Shown one piece after another: positions 1-12,685 of a stretch of 64,000 bases of DNA (position 1 is the stretch's first letter; each line of letters opens with the position of its first letter). The stretch is from positions 62,001 through 126,000 of the forward strand of contig FJUW01000041.1 of the NCBI GenBank assembly GCA_900074885.1. The letters run 5' to 3'. The notes beneath the pieces were generated by a model. That model was not told the DNA's origin. It saw nothing but the letters and a program-made list of their open reading frames with translations, and did not search any database. The position numbers were made by a program, and so were the translations under genes. Source of the stretch: Rhynchosporium graminicola. Taxonomy: Eukaryota > Ascomycota > Leotiomycetes > Helotiales > Ploettnerulaceae.

Positions 1-1166
1 TTAAAGAGCGTTTAAGGGTAAGTTCTATTAGTAATTATAATACTAAGTTTACTAAAAGTCTAAGGTTTATCGATTATACCTAAGTATATAAAAACTCAGC
101 AAATATCTATTCGATACGACTAATACTAATAGAAAGCTCCCGAGTAATTGATTCTATTTATAATTAATAGTCTTTAATCGATTAAAGTAATTCTATAATA
201 AGTACAGAATCAGAGGGGCTATAAGGGTATTCCGGTGAAGCTATAGGAGCTAGCTAAGCCTTCTTAGGAAGTATAGTATTAGGTAAGCGAGGCTAAGCGA
301 AAGTAATAGAACACTTAAAAGTTATAAAAGAAACGAAAGTCTAAATCGAATTCTAAAGAAGCTAAAAGATTAAGAAAAGTTAGATATTTTCGTTAAGTAG
401 ATATAGAAAGTATTAAATTAAAAGTCCTAGTAGAGAGAAGTCGATTCTACTAAGGGGGGCTAAATTATACCGGGGTATAGGGATTACGAGTCGAATTCCG
501 ATAATTTCCGCTAAAGTAATAAGCTACTTTATTCTAGCTTAAAAGTAAGGTTTTTCGCTATTAGAATTACTTTCGGAAGGTTAAAGTCAGGTAAGGAGTT
601 AATAAATATTAGGGCTTATAGGGAAGTTTCCACCTAAAATTCGTCTACTATTTTACTTTATATATATAAAGGAACGAGTTTCGAAGTATCCGAGAGTAAC
701 TTCGCAATAATACTAGTACTTCTAAAGCTGAATTATATTTAAATTCCTAGCTATTCGAGAGATCTCTAGAATCTTAGCTCTTTTGAAAACCTAACTATCG
801 AATTCGTAATTAATAATACTAACTATTTCCGTATAATTCCGAAAATCTAAAGTAAGTAGAGATAACTCAGCGAAGAGCTCCCTAGTAGTTATATATACGA
901 ATCGAGTTTTCTAGATAAGATATTATTTAATACTATCCTTAGTAGTCTTAATCTTTCTATTTAATATAATAATATAAGACTTAAGGTAGTATATAAGTAA
1001 GAATAAATAAGTAGGAAAGCTAAAAGCGATCTTATATAGTCTAGTACGAAAGAAATAGAAAGATATAGAGCTCTGAAGGAGTCTGCACCTTCTATATATA
1101 TAAGGAGGGTATGCCTAAGGCACCGATACTAGCCCGTATCTGCCACGTATACTATGCGCCGTCATA
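1..1166 (-). mobile_element. Short LTR element A, copy 1 (left-truncated by window)
   Basis: The 964 bp at 1-964 match 11712-12685 closely, and both are followed on the right by the same 202-bp LTR (965-1166 here). By analogy with the complete copy at 10687-12887, the LTR at 965-1166 is the 5' LTR of a minus-strand element whose 3' end lies beyond the left edge. It cuts the RNase H frame of the Gypsy element that resumes at 1167, so it inserted into that element. The flank at 1167-1171 is ATATA; the matching duplication would be off-window. The sequence is RIP-like, with CA and TG almost absent and frequent TA, and no open frame survives. Confidence 0.75.
965..1166 (-). repeat. 202-bp LTR of element A copy 1
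   Basis: This copy has the same length as the LTRs at 10687-10888 and 12686-12887. All three share the start (TGTAACGACATAAGAC in the least mutated copy) and the end (CGTCACA in the best copy, CGTCATA here). The differences I see are mainly C-to-T or G-to-A. The copy also contains the conserved stretch around GATCTTATATAGTCT. Confidence 0.8.
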
Positions 1167-2700
1167 ATATATAATTTAAAAGTTAAATTCGAATAGAAAT
1201 TCTATCTATCTAGCTTACTTACTAGTTAGGACCTTAGTAGTTATAAAGTATTCTAAGGATCGATAGTTCGTATATACGCTAGTATAGTATCGTAGAGATA
1301 TAAGTTCTGATCTCTATTTCCGGAAAGACTTAATAATAGCGTATAATTCCTTATTATAGATCTCCTAGTTTAGTTCGTATTTATTAAGAATATAGAAGTA
1401 GAATCTAATTAGATACTACTAGTTATCTTTATATAATTAAGAGATAACTCTAGCTATTATACTATCGAAGGTATTAGTTTCTAGTTTAGTTTATAATTCA
1501 GAGTTAAAATAGTATAATTTCTATACTAATAGTAGCTATTAACGTAAATCGTCGAAGGAATTCTTATAATCGTTAGTGAAATTCTATAGTACTATAAGCC
1601 TAGTAAGTATTAAGAGAGGTTTAGCGATAAGGCCGAAATTCCGAATAAATTAATAGTAGAAACTATAGAATCCTAGGAACGATTTTATAGCTATTACTAT
1701 TTCGGGGTACTTCTAGTCTACTAATAGTACTACTTTCTCGGGATCTAGCTCGATTCTATTAGTAGTAACGATATATCCGAGGTATTTAGTCCGAGTAATA
1801 TAGAATTCGCTTTTCTTAATATCTACCTAGAGTCTAGTATCTATTAAGTATTATAGTACTAATTTAATATATTCCTTATATTCCTAGAGCGTTTCTAAGT
1901 ATATAAGAATATTATCTAAGTAAGCTATATAGAAATCGTCTAAGTAATCTAGTAGTATATTATTTATATATTATTAGTATATACTAAGTCTATTATAGAG
2001 CTTAAAAGGTAGTACTTTATATTTATAGGATCCGAAGCGAGTTCAGAAGGTAGTATACTCCTCTGATTCGGGGTCTATATAGATATAGTTAAACGCTACC
2101 CGGATATCTAGTTTAGTAAAAATTACTACTTTAGATATATAAGTTAAGAGCTTATCGATCCTAGGTATTAGATAAGAATCCTTTCGAGTGATCGTATTAA
2201 GCTTACGACAATCGATATAGAAGCGTAATCCTCTATCGGCCTTCTTAACGAATAGTATAAGTAATACGAAAGGACTTTAGTTAGATTCGATAAATCCCTT
2301 ATCTAAGTTCTCTATAAGGTACTCCTTAGTTACTTATAATTCGTCTATAGATTACTAATATAAGAGCGAATATATATTAGAGAATAGTTCTTTTAGAATA
2401 ATTTTATAATCGTATAAGCGATATAGCAGAAGAATATTAGAATCCCGCTTAGAAAAGGCCTCCTTAAGGGTATAGTACTATTCCGGTAGCTTTTCGGCTA
2501 CGAGTCGCTCAGTATCGGGATCCTTAAGGGAATTACTATTTAGATAGTCTTATAAGAGGCAGTTTATCTCGTAGATACTAGTAAAGAATAATTTAGAGCT
2601 TTTATATTTTATATTAAAGTGAAAAGCTATAATACTAATTTAGTAAATCGGAACTAGTTTCTAGATCCTTAGAGGTTAAGGGGGGTACTTATAATAAGGT
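1167..2700 (-). pseudogene. Gypsy pol remnant: reverse transcriptase and RNase H
   Basis: Read on the minus strand, about 2190-2225 gives RFYIDCRKLN, a degraded form of the Gypsy RT motif RFCVDYRKLN. About 1909-1935 gives AYLDNILIY, matching the catalytic YLDDILIYS block with one D changed to N. At 1185-1330 the frame reads NKELYAIIKSFRK followed by YRSLEYFITTK, the RNase H stretch usually written TDHRSLEYF. The frame continues to FEFNF and then meets the LTR boundary at 1166/1167. Several internal stops are present. The call rests on motif order and spacing, not on any intact frame. Confidence 0.8.
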
Positions 2701-2898
2701 TTCGGCGCAAGTACCTTTCTCGATAGATTCAGAGCGGAAAAGGGTTCGGATTCCTTAGTGATAAGCGGAAATAGGTTAAATAGTAGGGACGATACGTTAA
2801 TATACTATATTACTACTTTTTAGGGTAATCAGCGTCGATCTAGCTAGTTCATAGCTAAGTCCCGCGCGTCGGTATTAATTTAGTAAGATCGATTAATA

Positions 2899-3082
2899 TG
2901 GCAAGGTTATATTGATCTTCAGAGTAAGGCATAGAGGTAGTAATCGTGTGAATGATATTAGTTGCATTGCAGTACTAATTACTATGAAGAGTTAACTAAA
3001 GGGATTATCTAGGAATATCCGCACGGACTATGCACGTGACTATAGTCACCTGATCCATACTAAGACCTATATCCTCGCAACA
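2899..3082 (-). repeat. 184-bp Copia LTR (left; 3' LTR of minus-strand element)
   Basis: It begins TGGCAAGG and ends CGCAACA on the plus strand, so both strands read TG...CA. It retains more CA and TG dinucleotides than the surrounding DNA, which suggests milder RIP. It pairs with 8290-8473. Confidence 0.88.
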
Positions 3083-3399
3083 CACCCCTCTGTAGAGATA
3101 CTATAAAATCAGTAACTTCTACAGGTACGAGTAATCTAATTTCTTCTGTAATTAGTCGATTATACTATCGTATGCGTACGTATAGTAACACCCCTGGAGA
3201 CTAGCACTATGCCTCGATATCACGTGAATCTAGATAAACTATAGGTTCTGTAATTCCTTCAAGATATATCAGCTTTCTAATTAATATCTATACCCCTTAT
3301 TCTAGGTATAAAATAGTTATATTCAGTATTAATATAAAGGCCTTGAGGTCTTATAGGCTAAGTAGTTTAGTGAAACCGTCTGCCGCGTTCTCTTTTAAG

Positions 3400-6300
3400 G
3401 GTATATACTAAGGGTCTAAATAACCTCTAGCGACCTCCTAGCGAAGGTAGTAGAATTTGATATCGATATACTTAGTACGCTAGTATAATTCAGGGTTCTC
3501 TGATAGAGATAAGGCTCCCTGATTATCGCACTATATCTCTACACTCCTAGAGTCTGGCTTATTGTAGCCTAGCTCCTTTAGTACTTGGCGTATCTATGAT
3601 ACTTCTCTAGTAAAGGCGCATATAGCTATATACTCTGCTTCCGTAGAAGTAAGAGCTATAGTAGTCTGTCGCTTTGAAATTACTAAGAAAACACCTCTTA
3701 TAAGGAAGAAATATACTCCGGTGTGCGACACTCTATCGATTCGGTTACCGGCCTAATTAGAGTCATAGAAACCTCTTAATTTCATCTTTTCTCTATTAGT
3801 AATATCTCCTCCGTAAGTCGTAGCGTAGTACTTCGTACCTTATAGGTACGTAAGTACTCTCTTAGCGCTTGTAAGGTATTAAGATAATAGATTTATTAGA
3901 AATTATAATAGTATGAAGCAGTAGTATAATATATCCCAGCGAGTATAAGCTAAGTACTATAGACTACTATAAAGCTATTAATATAGCTTGATTTCTTATA
4001 GAGTAGCTACTCCCTTGAATTTGACTATAGAAACCTCTAAACTAGTAGTAAAGGGCGTATCGGCGCTCTTATAGTTAGTTATTCTAAATCGATCTAATAT
4101 CTTATCGATATACGTATCTTAGTAAAGAGAAATCGTCTTCTTCTCTCTATCAAATATAATTCTGACGCTAAGGAAGTATTTAGCTAGTCTAGCTAGTAGA
4201 ATATCGAATATAGTAAGAATCTTCTTCTTAAGCTCTTCAAGAGCTATTCTAGCCTTTGAGATAACTAGAAAATCGTCGATATAGATAACGATAATTATTC
4301 TAGTTTCTCGGTTGATATATACGTAATTATCGGTTTATAAAGGTATAAAGTCGATAATACCGAACTCCTTATGTAAGGTCTCTTACTAGAGACGTAGTGA
4401 CTGCTTTAGACCGTATAGAGCCTTTAGCAGAAGTATATATTCGTTATCAGTGAGTCTACGCCTAAATTATCTGAAGAGTAGCGGCAATTTAATGTATATT
4501 TAGGTATCGGCTTCACTATATAAGAATGCCGTGACTATATCAAACTATTCGACTTCTAAGTCGTACTTAGCTGCAATTACTAAGGCTATCTTCTAAGTAG
4601 AAGATTTATAAACTCTAGTATACGTTTAATCGTAATCATAACTAAATCGCTAAGTATAACCTTAAACTATAAATCTGACCTTATATTTATCGATCTTTCT
4701 ATCTATATCTCTCTTTATCTTGAAGACTAGTCGTGAACCTAGTACTCTGTACCCCTTTGGTACGTCTATACGGCTTATAGTCTTCTAAGTCTTCTTTTCT
4801 TCAAGAGATCGATACTCCTTAATTATAGCCTTCTTCTATTCTAGCTAATTAGCTCTCTTTATAGCCTGATCTAAAGTAGTCGGATCATCTAAGAATAGAG
4901 ACTCTTCTTAAGCTGTATGAAAAGCGAGTCGATACTGACTAGTACTCTCTATCTCTTCTTCTAATAGAGAGATAGCATGGGAGTAGCTATTATTTAGTTC
5001 TAGGGTTACCTTAGGCGTCGAAATTAGAGTCGGATTATTACGGCTAGAGCGTATAGCCCTAGGGACGTACTCCGGCATATAGTTCTTGGATCCAGGAGGC
5101 CTACTACGCTTCTTTTATATAGTAATTTGCTCCGGAATATCGACCTCTAGTACTAGAACTTCGTCCGTGACTATAGACTCAGCATCTTCTGTACTATCGA
5201 TTTCGACTTCGGAATCCTCGTCTTAGCTTATAATACCTATATCAGGAGTAGTAGCACTAGTAACCTTAACGTCTTAATTTTAACTTAAAGTATCGATAGA
5301 ATCACTCCTAGTTTAAAGTACTATTATAGCGTCTTCTTCGTGAGGTTCTATAACTAAGCTATCTTTATTAAATCGTAGATAAGAGGTACGAACTACCTTT
5401 CTATTAACTAGGTATCTATAGATATTATGACTTTCAAATCCCACTAAAATACCTTTTTCAGCTCTAGGAGCTACCTTATAGCTCTAGACTCTCTTCTCCT
5501 TATTAATTAGTATGAAGACAGGATATCCTAATATATAGAGATACTTAATAGAGGGAGTATAGTTCACCCCTAGCTTAATATCGTCCCAGAAGCACTCAAA
5601 AGGAGTCTTCCCTTCTACTCTTAAAGTAGAGGTAAGGTTAGCGATATATATACAGGCGAGTAGAATCTCCGGCTATATATAGTTAGGTATATTCTGATCT
5701 ACTATAACTATACGTACCTTCTCGATAATCGTACGTATAGAGCGTTTAGCTCTTCTATCTTGCTCTAGAGTATACGGAATAGACTCCTCTAGTAGTATTC
5801 CAAGGTAGTCAGTAAGCTCTTTTATCTGAGAGGGAGAGTACTCCTTACCCCTATCATATCTCTATACCTTAATTTTGCAGTAATATTATATTTCGGCTGA
5901 ATTAATTAGCTTTTAATTAGCTAGGTATATATCCGACTTCTTAGCGTAAGTAAAAGCCTACTTTCTAGTCGAATAGGCGCATAAGAAGATAGAGGTATAA
6001 GAGTGACTATTCAGACCCTTAGGTTTAAGGTATACTATATCTATATGGATTTCATCTATCGATCTAGTAGGTCGGGCACGTGCTAATACCTTATTAACCT
6101 TCCGAATAGGTCGGCCTTTCTTATATAGTACGTAAAGGCGAGTTCTACTAGTCTTGAGCTCTATAAACTTTATATTAGTAACTATGGATTAAGTGCGACG
6201 TACTACGTTAAAGCTAGCGTGATATATACGTCTATACTAAAGCTCTATATCGACTGTAGCTTGCTCTACTGCTGCAGGTAAGCTTAAACACGGAAGGCTA

Positions 6301-7160
6301 GCGTACCCTGCGCCGGAGGTCTCTTCTTTAATAATAAATAGATTCTTATTAATTATATAGATCTCCTTCTCCTTAGACGTATAGAGAATAGAACTATGTA
6401 AATAACCTCTTAATTTATTTAATTTAGAACCGGAGTATAAGCAGACTAGAGACTACGGGATATATAGTATATTATAGCACTCTAATATGCGTACTATACC
6501 GTCGGTCTTTATCGCCTTAATCGTATAACTTCTAATCCCAGTAGGGCGTAACGGCCTATTAATAGTAAGTATATACTATAAATCATCTCTTAGCGTATAT
6601 AAGGTAAACTTAGAAAGGTCGTTAGATATATACTCCGTAGCGCCGGTATCGAAGAGCTATCGTGACTTATTATAGTAAGAGAATATAGCTATAGAAGCTG
6701 TAATAGTAAGGAAATATAGTAAAAGGGCTGCGCTAAAGATACTACTATTATCGGAATTATTATCCTTCTTCTTTCTACTACTAGTCTTCTTCTTATTAGT
6801 CTTATTAGTCTTACTCTCTCTCTCCTTCTTCTTTAACTACTCGGTATATAGGATCTACTTCTTTCCAGACTTCTCCTTAAACTCCTTCTTCTTCTGCTTA
6901 TTAATAATAAAACAGTTCTCTAGAGTATACTTTAGCGATACCTGTTTATAGTGCTTATAAGTCGGCCTAGTTTGATCTTTACTAGCCAGCTTAGTAGCTC
7001 CTCCGCGGCTTCCTTTCTTAAGTATAGACTTATTACTATATAGAGCTTGACCTGCTATCTTTCCAGTAGAGTCACTCGCTCTTACCTTATTAGTAATATC
7101 TTCGATTAAACTAACTAAAGTCACTCCTGAGTTAGCCTTCTTATTCGTCTCTAGGTTATT
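3400..7160 (-). pseudogene. Copia gag-pol remnant
   Basis: Minus-strand motifs appear in Copia order. Inside the 89-codon open frame at 6855-7124, YKHYKQ...CF looks like a CCHC zinc knuckle in which two Cys codons became Tyr. At 4272-4296 the frame reads IIVIYIDD, the RT catalytic YVDD block. At 3617-3650 it reads TSTEAEYIAI, the Copia RNase H signature, followed at 3440-3540 by CDNQGALSLSENPE and RTKYIDIK. Stops occur throughout, so this is a relic. The integrase region is inferred from spacing rather than from motifs I could read cleanly. Confidence 0.82.
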
Positions 7161-8289
7161 ACTAGAAACTCTTAAGAGAGAACGTTATCTTTCAGCCTAT
7201 ATAGGCCACTTCTCTGAAACTGCGGCAATAAATATAATTAGATACTATACCGGAAGTAGAGCTATTATTAAAGTCTCTAATTTAATAATTAAGAGCTTAA
7301 AAGCGATAATAAACTTCTCTAGGGAGTTGAAATCGTTATACTAGAGCTTAATATAATCTTATATAGCGTTATACACTAGTATATTATCACCTCTTTCGTA
7401 CTGCGCCTATAAGGCCTCCTATATATCTAATACGGTAGTTTTACTAGTTATATGCGCGAGAGGTCCGGCCTTATAATTCAATATGATTACTAGCTTCATT
7501 TAACTCTCTCTAGACTCCTAATCTTACTACTTCTTAAGGGCTTTATCGTCGACCTCGTCGTCCTATTCGTCTACCTCTTTAGGCACGTAGTCACGCGATT
7601 TAATATTAAGAAACTTGCTAATTCTATTAGTTTTAGTAATATTTAGTACATTATCTCTCTATTCCGTATAGTTCTCTCCTCCCTTAAGCTTATAGCTATC
7701 TGCTAAGTTTAAGGACATAGAGCTACTTATCTTCTTGCGTTTATACGGCTCTAGTATAGTTATAGTAATAAGTTCCGATTCCGGGTCTTCCGGATCCTCT
7801 AGATAGTCCTAGGACGTCGATTTAGCGTCTATAGGGGATAAATCGGGTATATTTTGAGTCTTAGGGACTTAGGTGGGTTCCGGCGCTAGCGCGGAAGACT
7901 CTGCACCTCGAGATACGATAATTTCAGAAACGTCGACTTTGACTGCTATACGAGTATAAGTATTAAGTACTATATGACTTATTTATAGTATCTCTTTAAT
8001 AGAGCTAGAGTTATCAGAGTACACTTCTTCGACTTCTTCTAATGATAGTAGCGTAGGTGCGACAGCTGAAGAACTCTCTCTACTAGCACTCTACGCGACT
8101 ATATTTACTATAGAAAGACGCGCTAGTTTAACTGAACTATACGCGTATACTATACCTTAATCGGAAGCTCGTAACTTGAATCTCTATCTTTTAGTACTAA
8201 GAAACAGTTCGACGCTTACTATTAAGAATCATAGTACTACTGCTTCTTTGAGTACTACTCTACTTCTAGCTATCGGGGCTCATAACCTA

Positions 8290-8473
8290 TAGCAAGGTTA
8301 CGTTAATCTTCAGAGTAAGGCATAGAGGTAGTAATCGTGTGAATAATATTAGTTGCATTACAGTACTAATTACTATAAAGAGTTAACTAAAGGTATTATC
8401 TAGGAATATCCGCACGGACCATGCACGTGACTACAGTCACCTGATCCATACCAAGACCCATATCCTCGCAATA
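8290..8473 (-). repeat. 184-bp Copia LTR (right; 5' LTR of minus-strand element)
   Basis: It has the same length as 2899-3082. It begins TAGCAAGG and ends CGCAATA, meaning the terminal TG/CA have become TA/TA by transition. The 7-bp ATTAATA follows at 8474-8480. Confidence 0.88.
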
Positions 8474-8789
8474 ATTAATACTAGGTTTACGAGGCAGTAG
8501 AGTTATAATTATCTCCTTATCGTATTAGAGGGTAACTGGATATCGTTCCGGCTATAGTAGCTTATAGTAGAGCGTATCTAGCTTAACTTGGAATTATCGT
8601 ATCTATTTAATACTAATAATCATATCTTACTATCCCAAATCGAGGAGAACAAAAGAGTAGTTATAAATACGTCTACTATTAATAGAAAGGTATAAATATA
8701 TAAAATAGGTAATATAGGTTCTAACGGACTATTAGAACTTACACGTTAGAATAGGGTAGTAGCTCGATTTTGATACTAAGGGCCCCTGA

Positions 8790-10686
8790 TAATCGTCTAG
8801 CAAGAGTGCGATTAATAAACAGATAGCCGTTCGCTCCGGTATCGATTAAGCTATTTATAGAGACTCCTAGCTTATTTATACTAATTATAGTCGGGTATAT
8901 GAATTACTTACCTCTTATTAAGGAGTTAAGGTTAAGCTTAGAGAGATTATACCTGCGTAGACCTAAGAAGGAGTTTTTACCTAGGCCTTATCGTTTCCCT
9001 CTAGTATTAGTCCAGATTCGGAGAGTACGTTCTCTACTACTTCCTTAGTTACTCTTCCTTCTTCCGGAAATTCGACGATTAATTAAACCTTAAGTAAGTT
9101 AGGGCAATCTAGCTTAATATAACTAAGCTATCTATAACTATAATACCTAAGGGGTTCTCCGGTCGAGGTAGTAAGGCGTTTTAGTACAGAGGGAGTACTA
9201 GCCTATACTAGGGTAGAGGTACGTATATATAGTACGAGAGTAGTTTATCGAGGGGCTAAGCTTAGGGACTAGTAAGAAGTAGAACTAGTAGAGGTCGTAG
9301 TAGTAATAGTAGGCTTATAGTACTATACCTGGGTAGTAGCTTTCTCGGGATAGGTACGTTCTAAGTTATAATAACGCTTAGTATTAAAAGAAAGTAAGGA
9401 TCTAACTATAGAAGTATAGTCCTTATTCTATATTAGTTTAATAATAAGAGTTAAAGCGCGTAAGGATAGTATAATCTTATCTTATATATAGAAGAACTAC
9501 TCCTTCTTTTTAATCTTACCTTAGATAGTAGCGCTTTGAAATCGATTACGAAACTCGGCGAAAGTCTCGCGGGTATAGCTAAGTTATTATATTTCTAAGT
9601 AGTAGAAAGCGTTATAGTAGTTATCTTCTTCTAAACTAGTAAGAAAGTTCTCCTCTAATAAGAAGATTATTTCGTTATTAGTCTTAAACTTATTAGCTAA
9701 GTACTAAGGTATAAGATACTCTTTAGCTAATCTAATAACTAGCTTCTATACGAGAACGCGCTAAGAGAAGTCCGTAGAGTAATAGTTAGCGTTTATAGCT
9801 AGCTAGTCTCGTATCGATACTCTCTATTATAAGAAGATAAGGTCTGATCTATTATCTAGAGGTAAGATCTTCTTAGTAAGGTAAGACTTCCTAAGGTATA
9901 ACTCTATCGATTCGGCGCCGAGAGAGAAAGATAGTTTATTAGGAATAGTATCCTCTCTCTCGGTACTACGTATCGGAATAGAGTCTATTAGCTTATTAAA
10001 CTCTAGAATACGCAGAGATTATAGTATTAGTTCTAGTAAGAGAGTCGAAGATAGGCAAGGGACTCTTATAAGGAACTTATCTTATATAGAGATTAGTTTA
10101 TCTATAGTATCTTCTAGAGAGTTATTCTTTTCCTCTTAGTCCGCTATTTGTTATAAGAGGGAATAGATTAGGTTCGAGTTACTTATAGTAGTAAGAGTAC
10201 TTAGCGATTATACTTCTAGTGAATTTCGCTTTTATTTTTCTTTTCCTCTTAATTAGTACTTCCTTAATAAGGTATTAACGTTCTCTAGTACAGAAGACGT
10301 TTAGGGTAAGGAAAGGTATAATAAATTAAGTTCGGAGGTAAAGTAGGAGGGGTCGCGTTAGGTTCTCCTAGAACCGGAGAGATCTCTAGTTTATTAGTTA
10401 GGAGCTATTATAGTAGCTTAAAAAGGAGTATATTAGGGCTATTTTAGTAGCGATACGTAGAGGTTAAAGTTCCGGGGTATTTATTATACTTTCTTTAAAA
10501 TCTATCTATAATTCCTTTATACTAAGAGAGTTATTAAAAGAGCGATAGTAAAGACCTCCTCTATTATACTATTTACGATAAGCTAAATTAAACCCTAATT
10601 CATAGCTATCCGAGAGATCTCTAGTATCTCGGCTATATGCGAGTAGTTATCGAATAGCTAACTTAGTAGTAAGATATTATAGTAAG
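8790..10686 (-). pseudogene. Gypsy gag and aspartic protease remnant
   Basis: On the minus strand, 8828-8850 reads LIDTGANG, the catalytic D(T/S)G of a retroviral-type aspartic protease, in the frame VSINSLIDTGANGYLFINR. About 9091-9160 reads YYSY...LSYIKLDC, a CCHC zinc knuckle with Cys-to-Tyr and His-to-Tyr changes. The region to about 10.6 kb should therefore be gag, although no gag motif is clear by eye. The block is the upstream half of Gypsy B, separated from its RT by the Copia insertion. Confidence 0.72.
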
Positions 10687-10888
10687 TGTAACGACATAAG
10701 ACTCAAGGCGGTATATAAGCAAGAATAAATAAGTAGGGAGGCTAAGAGCGATCTTATATAGTCTGGTACGAAGGAAACAGAAAGATATAGAGCTCTAAAG
10801 GAGTCTGCACCTTCTATATATATAAGGAGGGTATACCTAAGGCACCGATACTGGCCCGTATCTGCTACGTATACTATGCGCTATTATA
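10687..10888 (-). repeat. 202-bp LTR (left; 3' LTR of A')
   Basis: This copy has the best-preserved start, TGTAACGACATAAGAC. Its end is mutated (CTATTATA for CCGTCACA, all transitions). The polypurine tract lies just outside it at 10891-10899. Confidence 0.85.
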
Positions 10889-12685
10889 TTACCCCCTTCT
10901 AAGATAAAAGCTCGCCCTCGAGCCTTTAAAAGCAATAAGAAACGAAAGAAAAGAGAGTTAAATCCAGTCGAATTCTAAATAAAATCTAAGTAATTATTAA
11001 TCTAAAGCGTAAGACGTAAATCACTCCTTCTTCGTTTTTAATATCAGATAATCGACCTTATAGTGACCGTGCTTCTTATAATAGTAATATTATACTTCCT
11101 CGATAGGTATTAAGGGCTCAGAAGACGTGCTAACTATCAGTATAGCTAGAGTAGCTCGAGGTATTAAAGGTAATCGAGAGAGTTCCAAATCGAGTGCTAT
11201 AAGAGAAGAGACTATAGCTGAATAATTAGTCTTCTAAGAGTACTTAATTAGAGCGGCAGCTATACGTAGCCGTATAATAAGCTTCGGCTAGAGGTAAAAG
11301 TACTACTCTGATTTAGCTATACCTCCGAGAATTACCGAGCTTTAGAACTTTACACGGAATTATAAAAAGAACTCTTTTTTTATTAAAAGCTTATAAAATT
11401 CGGTCTGATACTATTCCGTTTCGAGTCCGGAAAAGTAGTAAGAAGCGAGTACTGAAATTATCTCTTTAGTAGAGGAGAAAGGCGTAATTTCCGAGAGATA
11501 CTATAGTTCTAAGTAACCTCTTATAAGGCTAGAAATAGAGCTCTAGACTAGCGCTTTATAAGCACGTATAGTCGAGTATTAGTCTGAATTAACTTCTAAT
11601 CAGTCCTAAATAGAAGCACGCTATTAGCTAAAAGACGAGTTAATCCCTATATTAAGATTATCGATACTTTTAGTTAGTTACGACTTACCGGAGGTCTATA
11701 AATTATTAATTAAAAAGCGTTTAAGGGTAAGTTCTATCGGTAATTATAATACCGAGTTTACTAAAAGTCTAAGGTTTATCGATTATACCTAAGTACGTAA
11801 AAACTCGGCAAATATCTATTCGATGCGACTAATACTAATAGAAAGCTCCCGAGTAGTTAATTCTATCTATAATTAATAGTCTTCAATCGATTAAAGTAAT
11901 TCTATAGTAGGTACGGAATCGGAGGAGCTATAAGAGTATTCCGGTGAAGCCGTAGGAGCTAGCTAAGCCTTCTTAAGAGGCATAGCCTTAGGTAAGCGAG
12001 ACTAAGCGAAAGTGATAGAACACTTGAAAGTTATAGAAGAAGCGAAAGTCGAAATCGAATTATAAAGAAGCCGAAAGATTAAGAAGAGTTAGATATCTTT
12101 ATTAAGTAGATATAGAAAGTATTAAATTAAAGGTTCTAGTAAAGGGAGGTCGATTCTGCCGAGGGGGATAAATTATACTAAGGTATAGGGGTTATAAGTC
12201 GGATTCCGGCAATTTCCGCTAAGGTAATAAGCTACTTCGTCCTAGCCTAAAAGTAAGGTTTTTCGCTATTAGAGCTACTTTCGGAAAGTTAAAGTTAAGT
12301 AAGGGGATAATAAATATTAAGGCCTATAGGGAAGTTTCCACCTAAAATTCGTCCGCTGTTTTACTTCGTACGCACGAAAGAACGAGTTTCGAAGTATCCG
12401 AGAGTGACTTCGTAGTAATACTAGTACTTCTAAGGCTGAATTACGTTCAAATTCCTAGCTATCCGAGAGATCTCTAGAATCTTAGCTCTTTTGAAAACCT
12501 AACTATCGAATTCGTAATTAATAGTACTAACTATTTCCGTATGATTCCGAAATATAAAAATCTAAGGTAAGTAGAGATAACTTAGCAAAGAGCTCCCTAA
12601 TAGTCGAAGTCGTACGTCCGAATCGAGTTTTCTAGGTAAGATATTATTTAATACTATCCCCGGCGGTCTTAATCTTTCTGTTTAA

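Larger units (their letters stand above)
2899..8473 (-). mobile_element. Complete but dead Ty1/Copia retrotransposon nested in Gypsy B
   Basis: Two 184-bp direct LTRs (2899-3082, 8290-8473) bound a 5.6-kb element. The string ATTAATA lies immediately outside both ends (2892-2898 and 8474-8480), fitting a target-site duplication of about 5-7 bp. Minus-strand reading gives the Copia order: gag zinc knuckle near 7.0 kb, integrase region about 5.7-6.3 kb, RT near 4.3 kb, RNase H near 3.5 kb. By eye the two LTRs differ at 13 sites, 12 of them transitions, as expected from RIP rather than neutral drift. It lies between the Gypsy protease and RT blocks, so it inserted after the Gypsy element. Confidence 0.88.
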
